Of a stretch of 29,766 nucleotides of DNA, positions 6,469-13,777 are shown one piece after another (positions within the stretch are counted from its first letter, which is position 1; each line of letters begins with the position of its first letter). The translations under genes were made by a program, and so were the position numbers. A model generated the notes under the pieces. It was given only the letters and a program-made list of their open reading frames with translations. It was not told the origin of the DNA and did not search any database. This stretch comes from a virus. The DNA is taken from positions 1-29,766 of IMG/VR virus record IMGVR_UViG_3300022074_000257. One strand, 5' to 3'.

Positions 6469-6885
6469 ATGTACTTCGATTATTTTAGCATTAAAGAGTT
6501 TTTTGTTGACAGAGTTATGTCAAGCGTGCCAATACATGTAGTAGATAAAATAGAAAAACATCATAAACCTATAATCAATCAAATAAGACACAAAATACAA
6601 CAACCTATATCAGTGTCAGAAAATAGTGGTTATAGATCTAAAGATTGGGAACTATCACATGGCAGGAGTGGAACATCAGAGCACACTTTTACTGGACTAG
6701 GTGCGGTAGATTACACGTGCGCCAATATGGAGTTGCTATTACAAGAACTTAGGGCGTCTGACTACAAGCGTATATGTTATTATCCTGACAAAGGATTTAT
6801 ACATTGTGATCACAAAGGTGATCGATACCATGAGTTCGAAGCAGACGAAAATGGAACATGGCAATATAGAGGAGAAAGACGATAA
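6469..6885 (+). CDS. M15-type zinc D-Ala-D-Ala peptidase, endolysin candidate
   Basis: This 138-residue protein has the M15 peptidase core. 'SGYRSKDW' (53-60) is followed by 'SEHTFTGLGAVDYT' (70-83) with zinc ligands H72 and D81, then 'KGFIHCDHKG' (108-117) with the third ligand H112. The spacing from H72 to D81 is two residues longer than in most members. Such enzymes cut peptide cross-bridges of peptidoglycan; in a phage the usual role is host lysis. No signal peptide is visible, so release would need a holin. The frame is open from a TTG at 6409, but that lies in the upstream hairpin; ATG 6469 is chosen. Confidence 0.8.
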   Translation: MYFDYFSIKEFFVDRVMSSVPIHVVDKIEKHHKPIINQIRHKIQQPISVSENSGYRSKDWELSHGRSGTSEHTFTGLGAVDYTCANMELLLQELRASDYKRICYYPDKGFIHCDHKGDRYHEFEADENGTWQYRGERR

Positions 6886-6886
6886 T

Positions 6887-7177
6887 ATGACACAAGACAG
6901 TAATCAGATAATAGAAATGGTTTGCAAATCATGCAACATATCTATTGATGATCTATTAAGCAAACGAAGAAAAAAAAATCTGGTTGATGCCAGACAAATT
7001 TGCTGTATTTTAATGTACAGATTAGGATTTAATCAGCAAAAAATAGGAAAATTGTTAAATTACAAGGATCATACCACCGTAAATTACCATTTAAGTGGCA
7101 GGCGTGCTAATAGCGCCACAATGCTCAATAGAGCCAACTTACTGCTTATTAATAGTAATGCATCATACAACGCATGA
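6887..7177 (+). CDS. stand-alone DnaA domain IV (DnaA-box-binding) protein
   Basis: This 96-residue protein corresponds to the C-terminal DNA-binding domain of DnaA. 'IDDLLSKRRKKNLVDARQIC' (about 20-39) is the first helix pair, and 'QQKIGKLLNYKDHTTVNYH' holds the DnaA signature (G-K/R-x-x-x-x-K/R-D-H-T-T-V). The AAA+ motor and N-terminal domains are absent. In full DnaA this domain recognises TTATCCACA boxes, and one such box is at 1876-1884. The protein could mark the phage origin, or compete with host DnaA; both are inference. It starts right after the peptidase stop; an upstream in-frame ATG at 6806 lies inside that gene and is rejected. Confidence 0.85.
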   Translation: MTQDSNQIIEMVCKSCNISIDDLLSKRRKKNLVDARQICCILMYRLGFNQQKIGKLLNYKDHTTVNYHLSGRRANSATMLNRANLLLINSNASYNA

Positions 7178-7211
7178 TCGCTCGTTACAAGTAAAATTTG
7201 GGGGGTGTTTT

Positions 7212-7367
7212 TTGGAAGGTATAATTATTTTGGTGTTTTCGATAACAATGACCTTTATAGGATTTCTTGCTGGTCTCTGTGTAAGTATGCAGATATCAGA
7301 AGATCATATAAAAGATGTTTTCAAACAAGGATACCTAACAGGATCTAAAGATCGTGAAGAAAACTAG
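7212..7367 (+). CDS. 51-residue membrane protein with TTG start (holin-like candidate)
   Basis: The TTG at 7212 has GGGGGGTG (7200-7207) just upstream and opens a 51-residue protein. It has one membrane segment near its N-terminus ('IIILVFSITMTFIGFLAGLC') and a charged C-terminal tail. The frame is open back to an ATG at 7095, but that part lies within the DnaA-IV gene and reads as a chance extension. The neighbourhood (M15 peptidase two genes upstream) makes a lysis role possible. Its stop codon shares a CTAG with the opposing gene. Confidence 0.5.
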   Translation: MEGIIILVFSITMTFIGFLAGLCVSMQISEDHIKDVFKQGYLTGSKDREEN

Positions 7368-7489
7368 CCTTTCTTACTGCGTCCAGTTTTTTTCATATTT
7401 CTAGCGATTACTCTGCCATTCTTGGCTCCTGTCATATCTTTATTTTTTTTACCTTTCTTGTCTTTTTTGCCGTCTGATCCATGATACAT
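7364..7489 (-). CDS. 41-residue very basic protein, last late gene
   Basis: This short gene encodes MYHGSDGKKDKKGKKNKDMT followed by 'GAKNGRVIARNMKKTGRSKKG', with about a third of its residues lysine or arginine. AGGAAA about eight bases before the ATG can serve as the ribosome site. It is preceded after two bases by another short leftward gene. Function unknown; such basic peptides may bind nucleic acid or be packaged. The stop (7364-7366) overlaps the stop of the rightward block (7365-7367) in one CTAG. Confidence 0.6.
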   Translation of the reverse strand: MYHGSDGKKDKKGKKNKDMTGAKNGRVIARNMKKTGRSKKG

Positions 7490-7491
7490 AA

Positions 7492-7614
7492 TTATTTTCC
7501 TATTTTTTGTTGTGCTTTTCTATGGGCTTCAACGAAGGAGTCTCCCATGAGCATCCTCCTACGCATAAAGTCCATGTGTGGTTTACTGTGATGAACTGAG
7601 TGTTTACTCAGCAT
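7492..7614 (-). CDS. 40-residue small phage protein of the 'F.EAH..A...GK' type
   Basis: The reading frame encodes MLSKHSVHHSKPHMDFMRRR, then 'MLMGDSFVEAHRKAQQKIGK'. The ending resembles tiny phage proteins that finish in G-K-S-F-x-x-A-H-x-x-A-x-K-x-V-G-K, recalled from memory and of unknown role. The first ATG overlaps the upstream gene by 11 nt and allows coupling. AGGAGG at 7555-7560 lies inside the frame, so a shorter product beginning MGDSF is also possible. Confidence 0.55.
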   Translation of the reverse strand: MLSKHSVHHSKPHMDFMRRRMLMGDSFVEAHRKAQQKIGK

Positions 7615-7765
7615 TGTCTGCTGACTCTTGGTCAGCTTTTGCTTCATTATCATTGTTTTCTAGTGCGTTTTGATAACCTTTAATCAGGTGTTGTGTTTCG
7701 TGTAGTTGCATCACAATTTGTGATTCAAGGTTCTTTAACTGTTCTAGTCTTTCTTCTGCTGTCAT
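7604..7765 (-). CDS. 53-residue coiled-coil protein
   Basis: The frame encodes MTAEERLEQLKNLESQIVMQ followed by a helical stretch and a glutamate/asparagine-rich tail ending in ADNAE. Heptad-like spacing of leucine and isoleucine in the first 35 residues suggests a short coiled coil. It is the second gene after the tail fibre and could be structural, but no function is recognised. Confidence 0.55.
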   Translation of the reverse strand: MTAEERLEQLKNLESQIVMQLHETQHLIKGYQNALENNDNEAKADQESADNAE

Positions 7766-7806
7766 AATTTTGCTCGCTTTATGTTAATGGTTATACCTAA
7801 ATATAA

Positions 7807-8124
7807 CTACCAAGGCATTCCTTTCAAAGTCAAAGGATTTTTTTGTCCATCAATCTGTGCTTGAACACTTGCCTCTGTAGCATCTTTATCAACTACCTCG
7901 TAAAGCCAACCAAGAACAGTTTCCTCAGTCAAGTCCTTATAGGCTACATAGTCCTTAGATGATGGGTCTGGTGTAAAGGATTCAGCGCCATAGCATCTTC
8001 CTGAGTAAGACAAAGCGTCATCGCCCTCCCCAACTGTTTCGGTATGGTTACAATCCCAATGTGCTACAACGACCCCTTTGTCAGAGTCGTTAGTGTATTC
8101 TAGTGTGTTAATTTTCCAGTTCAT
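7807..8124 (-). CDS. conserved phage protein downstream of the tail fibre (DUF7936-like)
   Basis: This 105-residue protein begins MNWKINTLEYTNDSDKG, has 'VVVAHWDCNHTE' and 'YKDLTEETVLGWLYEV', and ends 'AQIDGQKNPLTLKGMPW'. The 'DLTEE-x-V-x-G-W' and 'A-Q-I-x-x-Q-K-N-P...P-W' pattern is familiar from phages of marine bacteria; I recall it as DUF7936, unverified. The role is unknown, though the place next to a fibre suggests a virion part or fibre-related factor. The open frame starts at 8151, but ATG 8124, four bases past the fibre stop, matches the family start. Confidence 0.7.
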   Translation of the reverse strand: MNWKINTLEYTNDSDKGVVVAHWDCNHTETVGEGDDALSYSGRCYGAESFTPDPSSKDYVAYKDLTEETVLGWLYEVVDKDATEASVQAQIDGQKNPLTLKGMPW

Positions 8125-8128
8125 TATT

Positions 8129-10951
8129 TTATTGGTTTTTAAGTTGTTCAATTTCTGCTCTAAGTTCTTGTATTGCTCCTACTAATAAAGGAACTAGCTT
8201 GCTTTGGTCGATACCTTGATACATTGGATTTCCTTCTTCATCTACGGCATCCTTTTCCCCAGTTATCGCTTCGGGTACTACGTCAGCTACTTCGTGCGCT
8301 AAGAATCCATCTACGGTTGTATCGCCATCAATAATAAAGTTAAATCGACTTGGCTTTAGTTGGTCAACCCTATCCAATGCACCAGTCATTTCTATTACAT
8401 TTTCTTTTAGTCTGTAGTCAGAAGAAGTGTTGTAAGCAGTTGCAGAACTTGTTACTGATATGTTTCCTACTTGTGTGGAATCTCTTCGAAATGCTACTAC
8501 TTCGCCATCAGTATTCAATCTTTTATATGCCTTCAGAGTACCATTATCACGAACTTGATAGGAAGCACCATTAGCAAAAAAAGTATGACCTGCACTACTA
8601 AAATCATCCGATGTAGTACCCACTAATAACGTACCATCATTCTTCAATGTCATCACTGTAGTACCTGTAGCAGTAGGGTCTTGACCTTGACCTTGACCTG
8701 AGCCAGCAGGTTGCGCCTCGAACTTAAGGTCTTTAGCATTACCTGAAACAATTCTATTATCTTTGTTAGTCCCAGCAGATGTTAAGTACAATGCGGCATT
8801 ACCATCATTGGCTTCAACTGCTATAATAGCATCACCAGTTGACTTAGCCACGTGAACAGGCTCGTCAGGACTAAGAGTGCCAATCCCAAGGTTTCCACTT
8901 TTAAGTATAGCGTAATTTGTTCCACCATTATCTGACCTAAAATATATATTATCAGTATCAAGGTAAACATCAGAAGTTCCACCATAACCAAATCTATAAG
9001 AACTACTATCGTTGTTCATAATTTGAAGATTTGCGTCTGGAGAAATTTGTCTAATTCCAACTCTATTATTTGCAAAGTCAATGCTTAGGCTGTCAGTGCC
9101 TACACCAGAGCCTCTGAAAGATAATACATCTGGCACACCAACACCTTCACCAATTCTTATATGCCTCGTTGTGGTTGGGTTTTCAAATCTAATTTGTGCA
9201 CCACCTGCTTTTTTCAAATGCAAAAGGTCTGTCAGGCTATCGGCTCCGATGCCCAATCTGCCACTTGTATCGAATCTCATTTTTTCTGAACCACCTGCAA
9301 AAAACATCAAACCATTAGCAGTTGAACCAGTTATTTGAGCATTAACATTTCCAAATTTGATACCTTGATTATCATCAAAAAGCACAGACCCTGAAGTGCC
9401 TATATTACCAGTCACCGATAGTTTTTGTGATGGACTAGCGGTACCAATACCTACGTTACCGTTAAAAAAGTTTTTCTGAGCAGTGCTTGCTTGATAGATA
9501 CCGTAGTTATTTGTAATGACAGCGTTCGAAGCTGCTGTACTAGGAGCATCAATTCTTAAACTTGCGAAGTCCGTAATAGTTGTATCTGCTTTAACTGCAC
9601 CACCAGCATAAAAAATATTCGTTTGAGTAGTACCTTGTAAACTAGAACCATCAAATATGAAACCATAGTAATTTGCCCCTGCGCTCATATCACCTGATAT
9701 TTTTATACTTCCACCACCCGAACTTCCTGCTACATCTAAACGGGTAGTAGGACTAGAAGTACCAATACCTACGTTACCGCTTGAGTTTACGACCAAAGCA
9801 GGATTGCTAAAAGTAGTGCCACCTGCCGTTGTTGATGGTGTAATTTCAAGAGCATTTGCAACGTTTTCTTGTATGGCAATTTGAAAATTAGTATTAGATG
9901 CAGTTTTAAATATATATTGCGGACTTGTACCACTATGAGTGATATTCCCCGAACTATCGATGCGCATTTTTTCGCTACCCGATACTTGAAACTCTATATT
10001 TGTTCCAGTAGCATTGTTGATTTGTGCGTTACCTGTACCTGTAGGAGCAATGTTTATGCGACTAGAAATATTAGTACCAACAGATTTTAGCCAAAGAGTA
10101 TCAGTATAACCAGATGGCGCTTGTAATGTAAGTGGTGTATTATTAACAGGACTAGAAGTACCAATACCTACGTTACCGCTTGAATCAATGCGCATGGATT
10201 CAGTACCGTTATTGACTGCAAAAATATGACCTATCCCTGCTTTTGCATCATGATAAACATTACTACCGAATACATAAAGAGCTCCTTTCGTTGTACCGTT
10301 TATCTGGTGAATAATACCACCACTAGCACTACTTCCGTTATCGGCATCTAGTGTTAACCATCTAGCTGTACTGCTTATACTTGCAGGACTAGCAGTACCA
10401 ATGCCTACGTTGCCCTCTTTACTGATAACCATCTTATCGCCTATAGTTCCAGCATTTATGGTCTGAAAATATAACTCACCTGACTCTTGACCAGACAGAT
10501 TAGCTACAACCTTAGTTCGTATTTTAGCATATTCATGGTTTGCATCTGAATCATTGCTATGACCTGAGGCATACGTTAAATCTATAAACGAATCGTTGCT
10601 CGTTGTATCTCTTTCTAGTCTGAGTATTTCTTCACTTGATGTTCCTACTTGAAGTTTGGCAGAAGAATTAGCTGTGCCAATAGAAATATTACCACCACTT
10701 GCGATGGTCATCCTGTTATTACCGCCTGTAGCCAAATTTAAAACATTAGCACCACTACTAAAGATACCAGTATCTGTATCACCAGTAAAAGAGTAAGATG
10801 GTGCGCCAACACTACCTAAGCCAAGAGTTATTTGAGTTAATGGATCACCATTGCCGTTTTCAATTTGTCCAAGTGTTGGTGTTCCTGCACTCGTTCCTAC
10901 TGTGACAAGATTGCCGAAAGTTTGTTGTAATTGTGTGCCTTTTAAGTCCAT
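8129..10951 (-). CDS. tail fibre with C-terminal S74 intramolecular chaperone
   Basis: This 940-residue protein is probably the receptor-binding fibre. At least seven spaced repeats of the type N-V-G-I-G-T-S-S-P, followed by a hydrophobic strand, run from about residue 88 to 690 and are typical of trimeric fibre shafts. The C-terminus (about 843-940) is the S74 'chaperone of endosialidase' domain. 'SDYRLKENV' supplies the Ser844/Lys849 self-cleavage pair, 'DGFLAHEVADVVPEAI' is the conserved core, and the end is a coiled coil ('LVGAIQELRAEIEQLKN'). In this family the domain drives trimerisation and then cuts itself off. It starts four bases past a 33-codon gene. Confidence 0.9.
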   Translation of the reverse strand: MDLKGTQLQQTFGNLVTVGTSAGTPTLGQIENGNGDPLTQITLGLGSVGAPSYSFTGDTDTGIFSSGANVLNLATGGNNRMTIASGGNISIGTANSSAKLQVGTSSEEILRLERDTTSNDSFIDLTYASGHSNDSDANHEYAKIRTKVVANLSGQESGELYFQTINAGTIGDKMVISKEGNVGIGTASPASISSTARWLTLDADNGSSASGGIIHQINGTTKGALYVFGSNVYHDAKAGIGHIFAVNNGTESMRIDSSGNVGIGTSSPVNNTPLTLQAPSGYTDTLWLKSVGTNISSRINIAPTGTGNAQINNATGTNIEFQVSGSEKMRIDSSGNITHSGTSPQYIFKTASNTNFQIAIQENVANALEITPSTTAGGTTFSNPALVVNSSGNVGIGTSSPTTRLDVAGSSGGGSIKISGDMSAGANYYGFIFDGSSLQGTTQTNIFYAGGAVKADTTITDFASLRIDAPSTAASNAVITNNYGIYQASTAQKNFFNGNVGIGTASPSQKLSVTGNIGTSGSVLFDDNQGIKFGNVNAQITGSTANGLMFFAGGSEKMRFDTSGRLGIGADSLTDLLHLKKAGGAQIRFENPTTTRHIRIGEGVGVPDVLSFRGSGVGTDSLSIDFANNRVGIRQISPDANLQIMNNDSSSYRFGYGGTSDVYLDTDNIYFRSDNGGTNYAILKSGNLGIGTLSPDEPVHVAKSTGDAIIAVEANDGNAALYLTSAGTNKDNRIVSGNAKDLKFEAQPAGSGQGQGQDPTATGTTVMTLKNDGTLLVGTTSDDFSSAGHTFFANGASYQVRDNGTLKAYKRLNTDGEVVAFRRDSTQVGNISVTSSATAYNTSSDYRLKENVIEMTGALDRVDQLKPSRFNFIIDGDTTVDGFLAHEVADVVPEAITGEKDAVDEEGNPMYQGIDQSKLVPLLVGAIQELRAEIEQLKNQ

Positions 10952-10954
10952 AAT

Positions 10955-11056
10955 CTATTGCTTGTTAAATAACATTCTTGATTGATTAAATATCTGATTA
11001 CTCCTGCTGAAAACTCCATACAACACATGAGATATAGCTACAAATACAGGCTTCAT
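10955..11056 (-). CDS. 33-residue protein between tail genes
   Basis: The frame encodes MKPVFVAISHVLYGVFSRSN followed by 'QIFNQSRMLFNKQ'. The ATG shares a base with the stop of the upstream gene (TAATG at 11054-11058), and its own stop is three bases before the fibre start. The position makes it a probable real gene. The first half is hydrophobic enough to touch a membrane. No family is assigned. Confidence 0.5.
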   Translation of the reverse strand: MKPVFVAISHVLYGVFSRSNQIFNQSRMLFNKQ

Positions 11057-11388
11057 TAGTCTACGAAATCTATGAGTAATACTTGCGCAGTTCTGTCTGA
11101 TGCCTCGTTCTGAGAACCCTTCAGCCGTATCGTGTCTACATCCTTAAATACATCAGCAGGAAGCGTGTGCTTGCCTGTAGCTACAGTAATAGAATATTTA
11201 CTACCAAACGTATCATATACATCAAAAAACGTACCACCTATCTTAGCCTGAACGTCAAAAGACGTGTTGGTATACGTCCCACTAAGAATAACAGAACCCA
11301 TTTCATACGAGTCATTGCTTCTGCTGAAAGAAGCCTCGCTAGAGGTTGGGTCACCAGACGTGATTGTAATTGTTTCTAATTTTGCCAT
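11056..11388 (-). CDS. tail-associated beta-rich protein, unknown
   Basis: This 110-residue protein begins MAKLETITITSGDPTSSEAS and consists of alternating polar strands rich in Ser, Thr and Asp. 'SYEMGSVILSGTYTNTSFDV' and 'DTIRLKGSQNEASDRTAQVL' suggest a small beta sandwich of the kind found on phage tails and heads. No family is recognised. It lies between distal tail genes and the fibre, so a virion decoration or fibre-attachment role is likely from context. Confidence 0.65.
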   Translation of the reverse strand: MAKLETITITSGDPTSSEASFSRSNDSYEMGSVILSGTYTNTSFDVQAKIGGTFFDVYDTFGSKYSITVATGKHTLPADVFKDVDTIRLKGSQNEASDRTAQVLLIDFVD

Positions 11389-11433
11389 AATGAGTCAAAT
11401 ATATCTAGCTTATCTTTACTTTTCAATACTATT

Positions 11434-11991
11434 TTAGGTTGCCTGTAATTCAGTTGGTATACTTGTTAGCTTCTTCTGACCCACGAACTTAATGCTACTG
11501 GAATCTCTACCTATCTGGTTCGTAAAGATTGTTTTAAATGAGGACGAGTCTATTACTATCTTTCTGAAATCTTTTGTGGTACCTTCGTAAACACCATCAA
11601 AAGAAACTTCAACGAAATCATCATCATTAGTCTTAAACGTGGTAATTATATCTGTAAAAAATGTAGTTGCATCTGAATTGCTAAAATCACTTAACACAGT
11701 ATTAAAGTCAAATGGGTCAGGTATACTGCTTGAAGGATGAGTTGTTGCTTTTGTTGTCTTTTTAAATGTGCTAGTCAATAATTTTTCGTGTGGTATCTCA
11801 AGGCTTATCCTAAAACCACGAAGGTTAGACCTCAAAGACCCATCAATAGCCTCGTCATTATCCGAACCAAAGTTTAAGACACCCAATGAAACATTAAAGT
11901 TTGTTGGTGTAATCAAGTAACAAAAGTCAGCATCAGCATTATAATCCTTTGTCTTTATAAATAACTGTGATACGGTAGTTGCTATAGCCAT
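11434..11991 (-). CDS. distal tail protein, paralogue of the gene at 11991
   Basis: This 185-residue protein shares the segment 'DEAIDGSLRSNLRGFR' (residues 46-61) with its upstream neighbour, which has 'DEAIDGSLRQNVRGTR'. Both also end in a similar 'FTNQIG...' or 'YSNQIG...' strand. The pair therefore seems to derive from a tandem duplication. Position after the tape measure and before the fibre points to the tail tip or baseplate. The ATG overlaps the previous stop by one base. Confidence 0.65.
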   Translation of the reverse strand: MAIATTVSQLFIKTKDYNADADFCYLITPTNFNVSLGVLNFGSDNDEAIDGSLRSNLRGFRISLEIPHEKLLTSTFKKTTKATTHPSSSIPDPFDFNTVLSDFSNSDATTFFTDIITTFKTNDDDFVEVSFDGVYEGTTKDFRKIVIDSSSFKTIFTNQIGRDSSSIKFVGQKKLTSIPTELQAT

Positions 11992-12455
11992 TATGTTATC
12001 GTGGTTTCTATCATATTTATCTTTGGCACATACGTTCCAATCTGATTGCTGTACTGTATCTGATGTATTGTAGCCGAATCAAGGGTGACTGTGTGTTCTG
12101 TTATAACTTGGTCAAACGTAGATGTGCTAGTATTAAATATTTCGGTACTCGTATTTGGTATAAGAGGATCACCCTGAAATATTCTAAACGAACCTAAATT
12201 ATTACCCTCCACGTTTAGGTCAGTAACAATATTGTTTAATATAATACGCATCTGGCTAGGCTCTATGCATTTGTTATAAAACAATGAGAACTTTTTTCTT
12301 GTGCCTCGAACATTTTGCCGTAAGCTACCATCAATAGCCTCATCAAATGACTTATTAAAAAACAACAACTCAGTCTCTACGCTAAAAGAACTAACAGTTA
12401 AAAACTGCTCACCACCTGCTACTGTTAAAAATCCTACTTTAGTTAGTTGACTCAT
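11991..12455 (-). CDS. distal tail protein, paralogue of the gene at 11434
   Basis: This 154-residue protein begins MSQLTKVGFLTVAGGEQFLT. The shared segment 'FDEAIDGSLRQNVRGTRKKF' lies at residues 37-56. Downstream strands include 'FRIFQGDPLIPNTST', and the tail contains 'YSNQIGTYVPKINMIE'. No database family is recognised. Start and stop each share a base with the neighbours, so the three distal tail genes are read as one tightly coupled unit. Confidence 0.65.
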   Translation of the reverse strand: MSQLTKVGFLTVAGGEQFLTVSSFSVETELLFFNKSFDEAIDGSLRQNVRGTRKKFSLFYNKCIEPSQMRIILNNIVTDLNVEGNNLGSFRIFQGDPLIPNTSTEIFNTSTSTFDQVITEHTVTLDSATIHQIQYSNQIGTYVPKINMIETTIT

Positions 12456-13777
12456 TATATTAGATACGCCTCACAATTTATTACATCATTCTCTAGGTCA
12501 TATTCTAACATAGATGGTCTAGCCTTGAGTCCATTTACGCTTACATGTATATCGCTGCCAAACTGAATAAACTGATATGGCCTGAGAGTTCCAATACCAA
12601 GTATTTTTAATTTTATCAGAAATGGTGTTTTGTTTTTTTCTGACGATGAGGGCATACCCAATGATTTTTTATACGAATCTCTAGCCTGAGTTGATATATC
12701 TTGTACAATGGCTGTGGTAAGAGCAGAGTCACTACTAGATCCTGAAGATAATAGCTGCCATTTATCTGGTGTCAAAGATTCGTTAAGAAATATTGTGTTC
12801 ATGTCAGTGACTTGAACGTTTAATGAAATGTCTTGTGATCCAAATTGATTAATCTCTTCATTTGTGGTTTGACTAGTAAAAGGTTCATTATTGACACCAT
12901 TGTCCTGTATTCCTAAAATAGTGTTAAAGTTTTTTACATTTCTTTTGTTAAATGAAATACCAAAGTCCTTAAAGTTAGATGCTGACAAGGTTGCGTAATG
13001 ATCGCCTGTTGTTGTTGAGTTAAAGTTTCTTCTAACATAGAATGCAAACCCCATCATAGATCCTACAAATGCTCCTTCTATAATTGAAAATTTTAATATA
13101 TTTGCCTGAGCCTTGCTGTATGTATTTATATTAACTAAGTTAAAACCCATTACTTTCGTGGCTTCAGGGCCTACTGGAAGCGAGGTTATGTTGCTTATTG
13201 TTTCTGTAAATTTATGGCCAATAATCTTTGTAGTAGGCGAGTCGCCCTGAGATAACAGGAAGCCTTTTAGTGCATCTGATGATGTGATTAAGTCTGCATC
13301 ATTATTTGTACCAGCCGTTGTTACTAAACCATTTAAAGTCTGACCAGTACCTGTGCCATAATTCGTCACTTGAACATCGTAACGTAAAGCGGCCTGTGCT
13401 TCTATGGTCACCTTTCTAGATACTCTATCATATTTGCATCCTGCCTTAGTTGCTATAAAAAAATCACTGCCTGTTGGGACTGTAATTTTTACTTGAATAG
13501 CATCATCGTCTCCCATGGCATTTATTTTCGAAAAAAGAAGGGTTCCATCACCCAGCTTATCAAACATTGCTATGGATATTTTTGATAGATTTATCCTAAA
13601 TTTTGACAGGTCCTCAAAGCTATCTTGAACGTCAAAGTCCTGAGATATCTTTGGCATTTTATGCATAAGCATGGTTGTGGTAGATGTTGATATGTTAGAT
13701 CCTGTAATCTGCAATTGAGCAGAGAACGTACCAAACCTTCTGGTCACATTACCTGTTGTGGCTATAAAAGTGCCCAT
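12455..13777 (-). CDS. minor tail (tail-tip) protein
   Basis: This 440-residue protein follows the tape measure, where siphoviruses usually encode the distal tail or baseplate hub. It is beta-rich ('FRINLSKISIAMFDKL', 'AIQVKITVPTGSDFF', 'KYDRVSRKVTIEAQAAL') and ends with 'PYQFIQFGSDIHVSVNGLKA'. That last part is reminiscent of hub proteins that place a short beta domain near the end. No signature motif allows a firm family call. Single-base overlaps with both neighbours indicate coupling. Confidence 0.65.
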   Translation of the reverse strand: MGTFIATTGNVTRRFGTFSAQLQITGSNISTSTTTMLMHKMPKISQDFDVQDSFEDLSKFRINLSKISIAMFDKLGDGTLLFSKINAMGDDDAIQVKITVPTGSDFFIATKAGCKYDRVSRKVTIEAQAALRYDVQVTNYGTGTGQTLNGLVTTAGTNNDADLITSSDALKGFLLSQGDSPTTKIIGHKFTETISNITSLPVGPEATKVMGFNLVNINTYSKAQANILKFSIIEGAFVGSMMGFAFYVRRNFNSTTTGDHYATLSASNFKDFGISFNKRNVKNFNTILGIQDNGVNNEPFTSQTTNEEINQFGSQDISLNVQVTDMNTIFLNESLTPDKWQLLSSGSSSDSALTTAIVQDISTQARDSYKKSLGMPSSSEKNKTPFLIKLKILGIGTLRPYQFIQFGSDIHVSVNGLKARPSMLEYDLENDVINCEAYLI

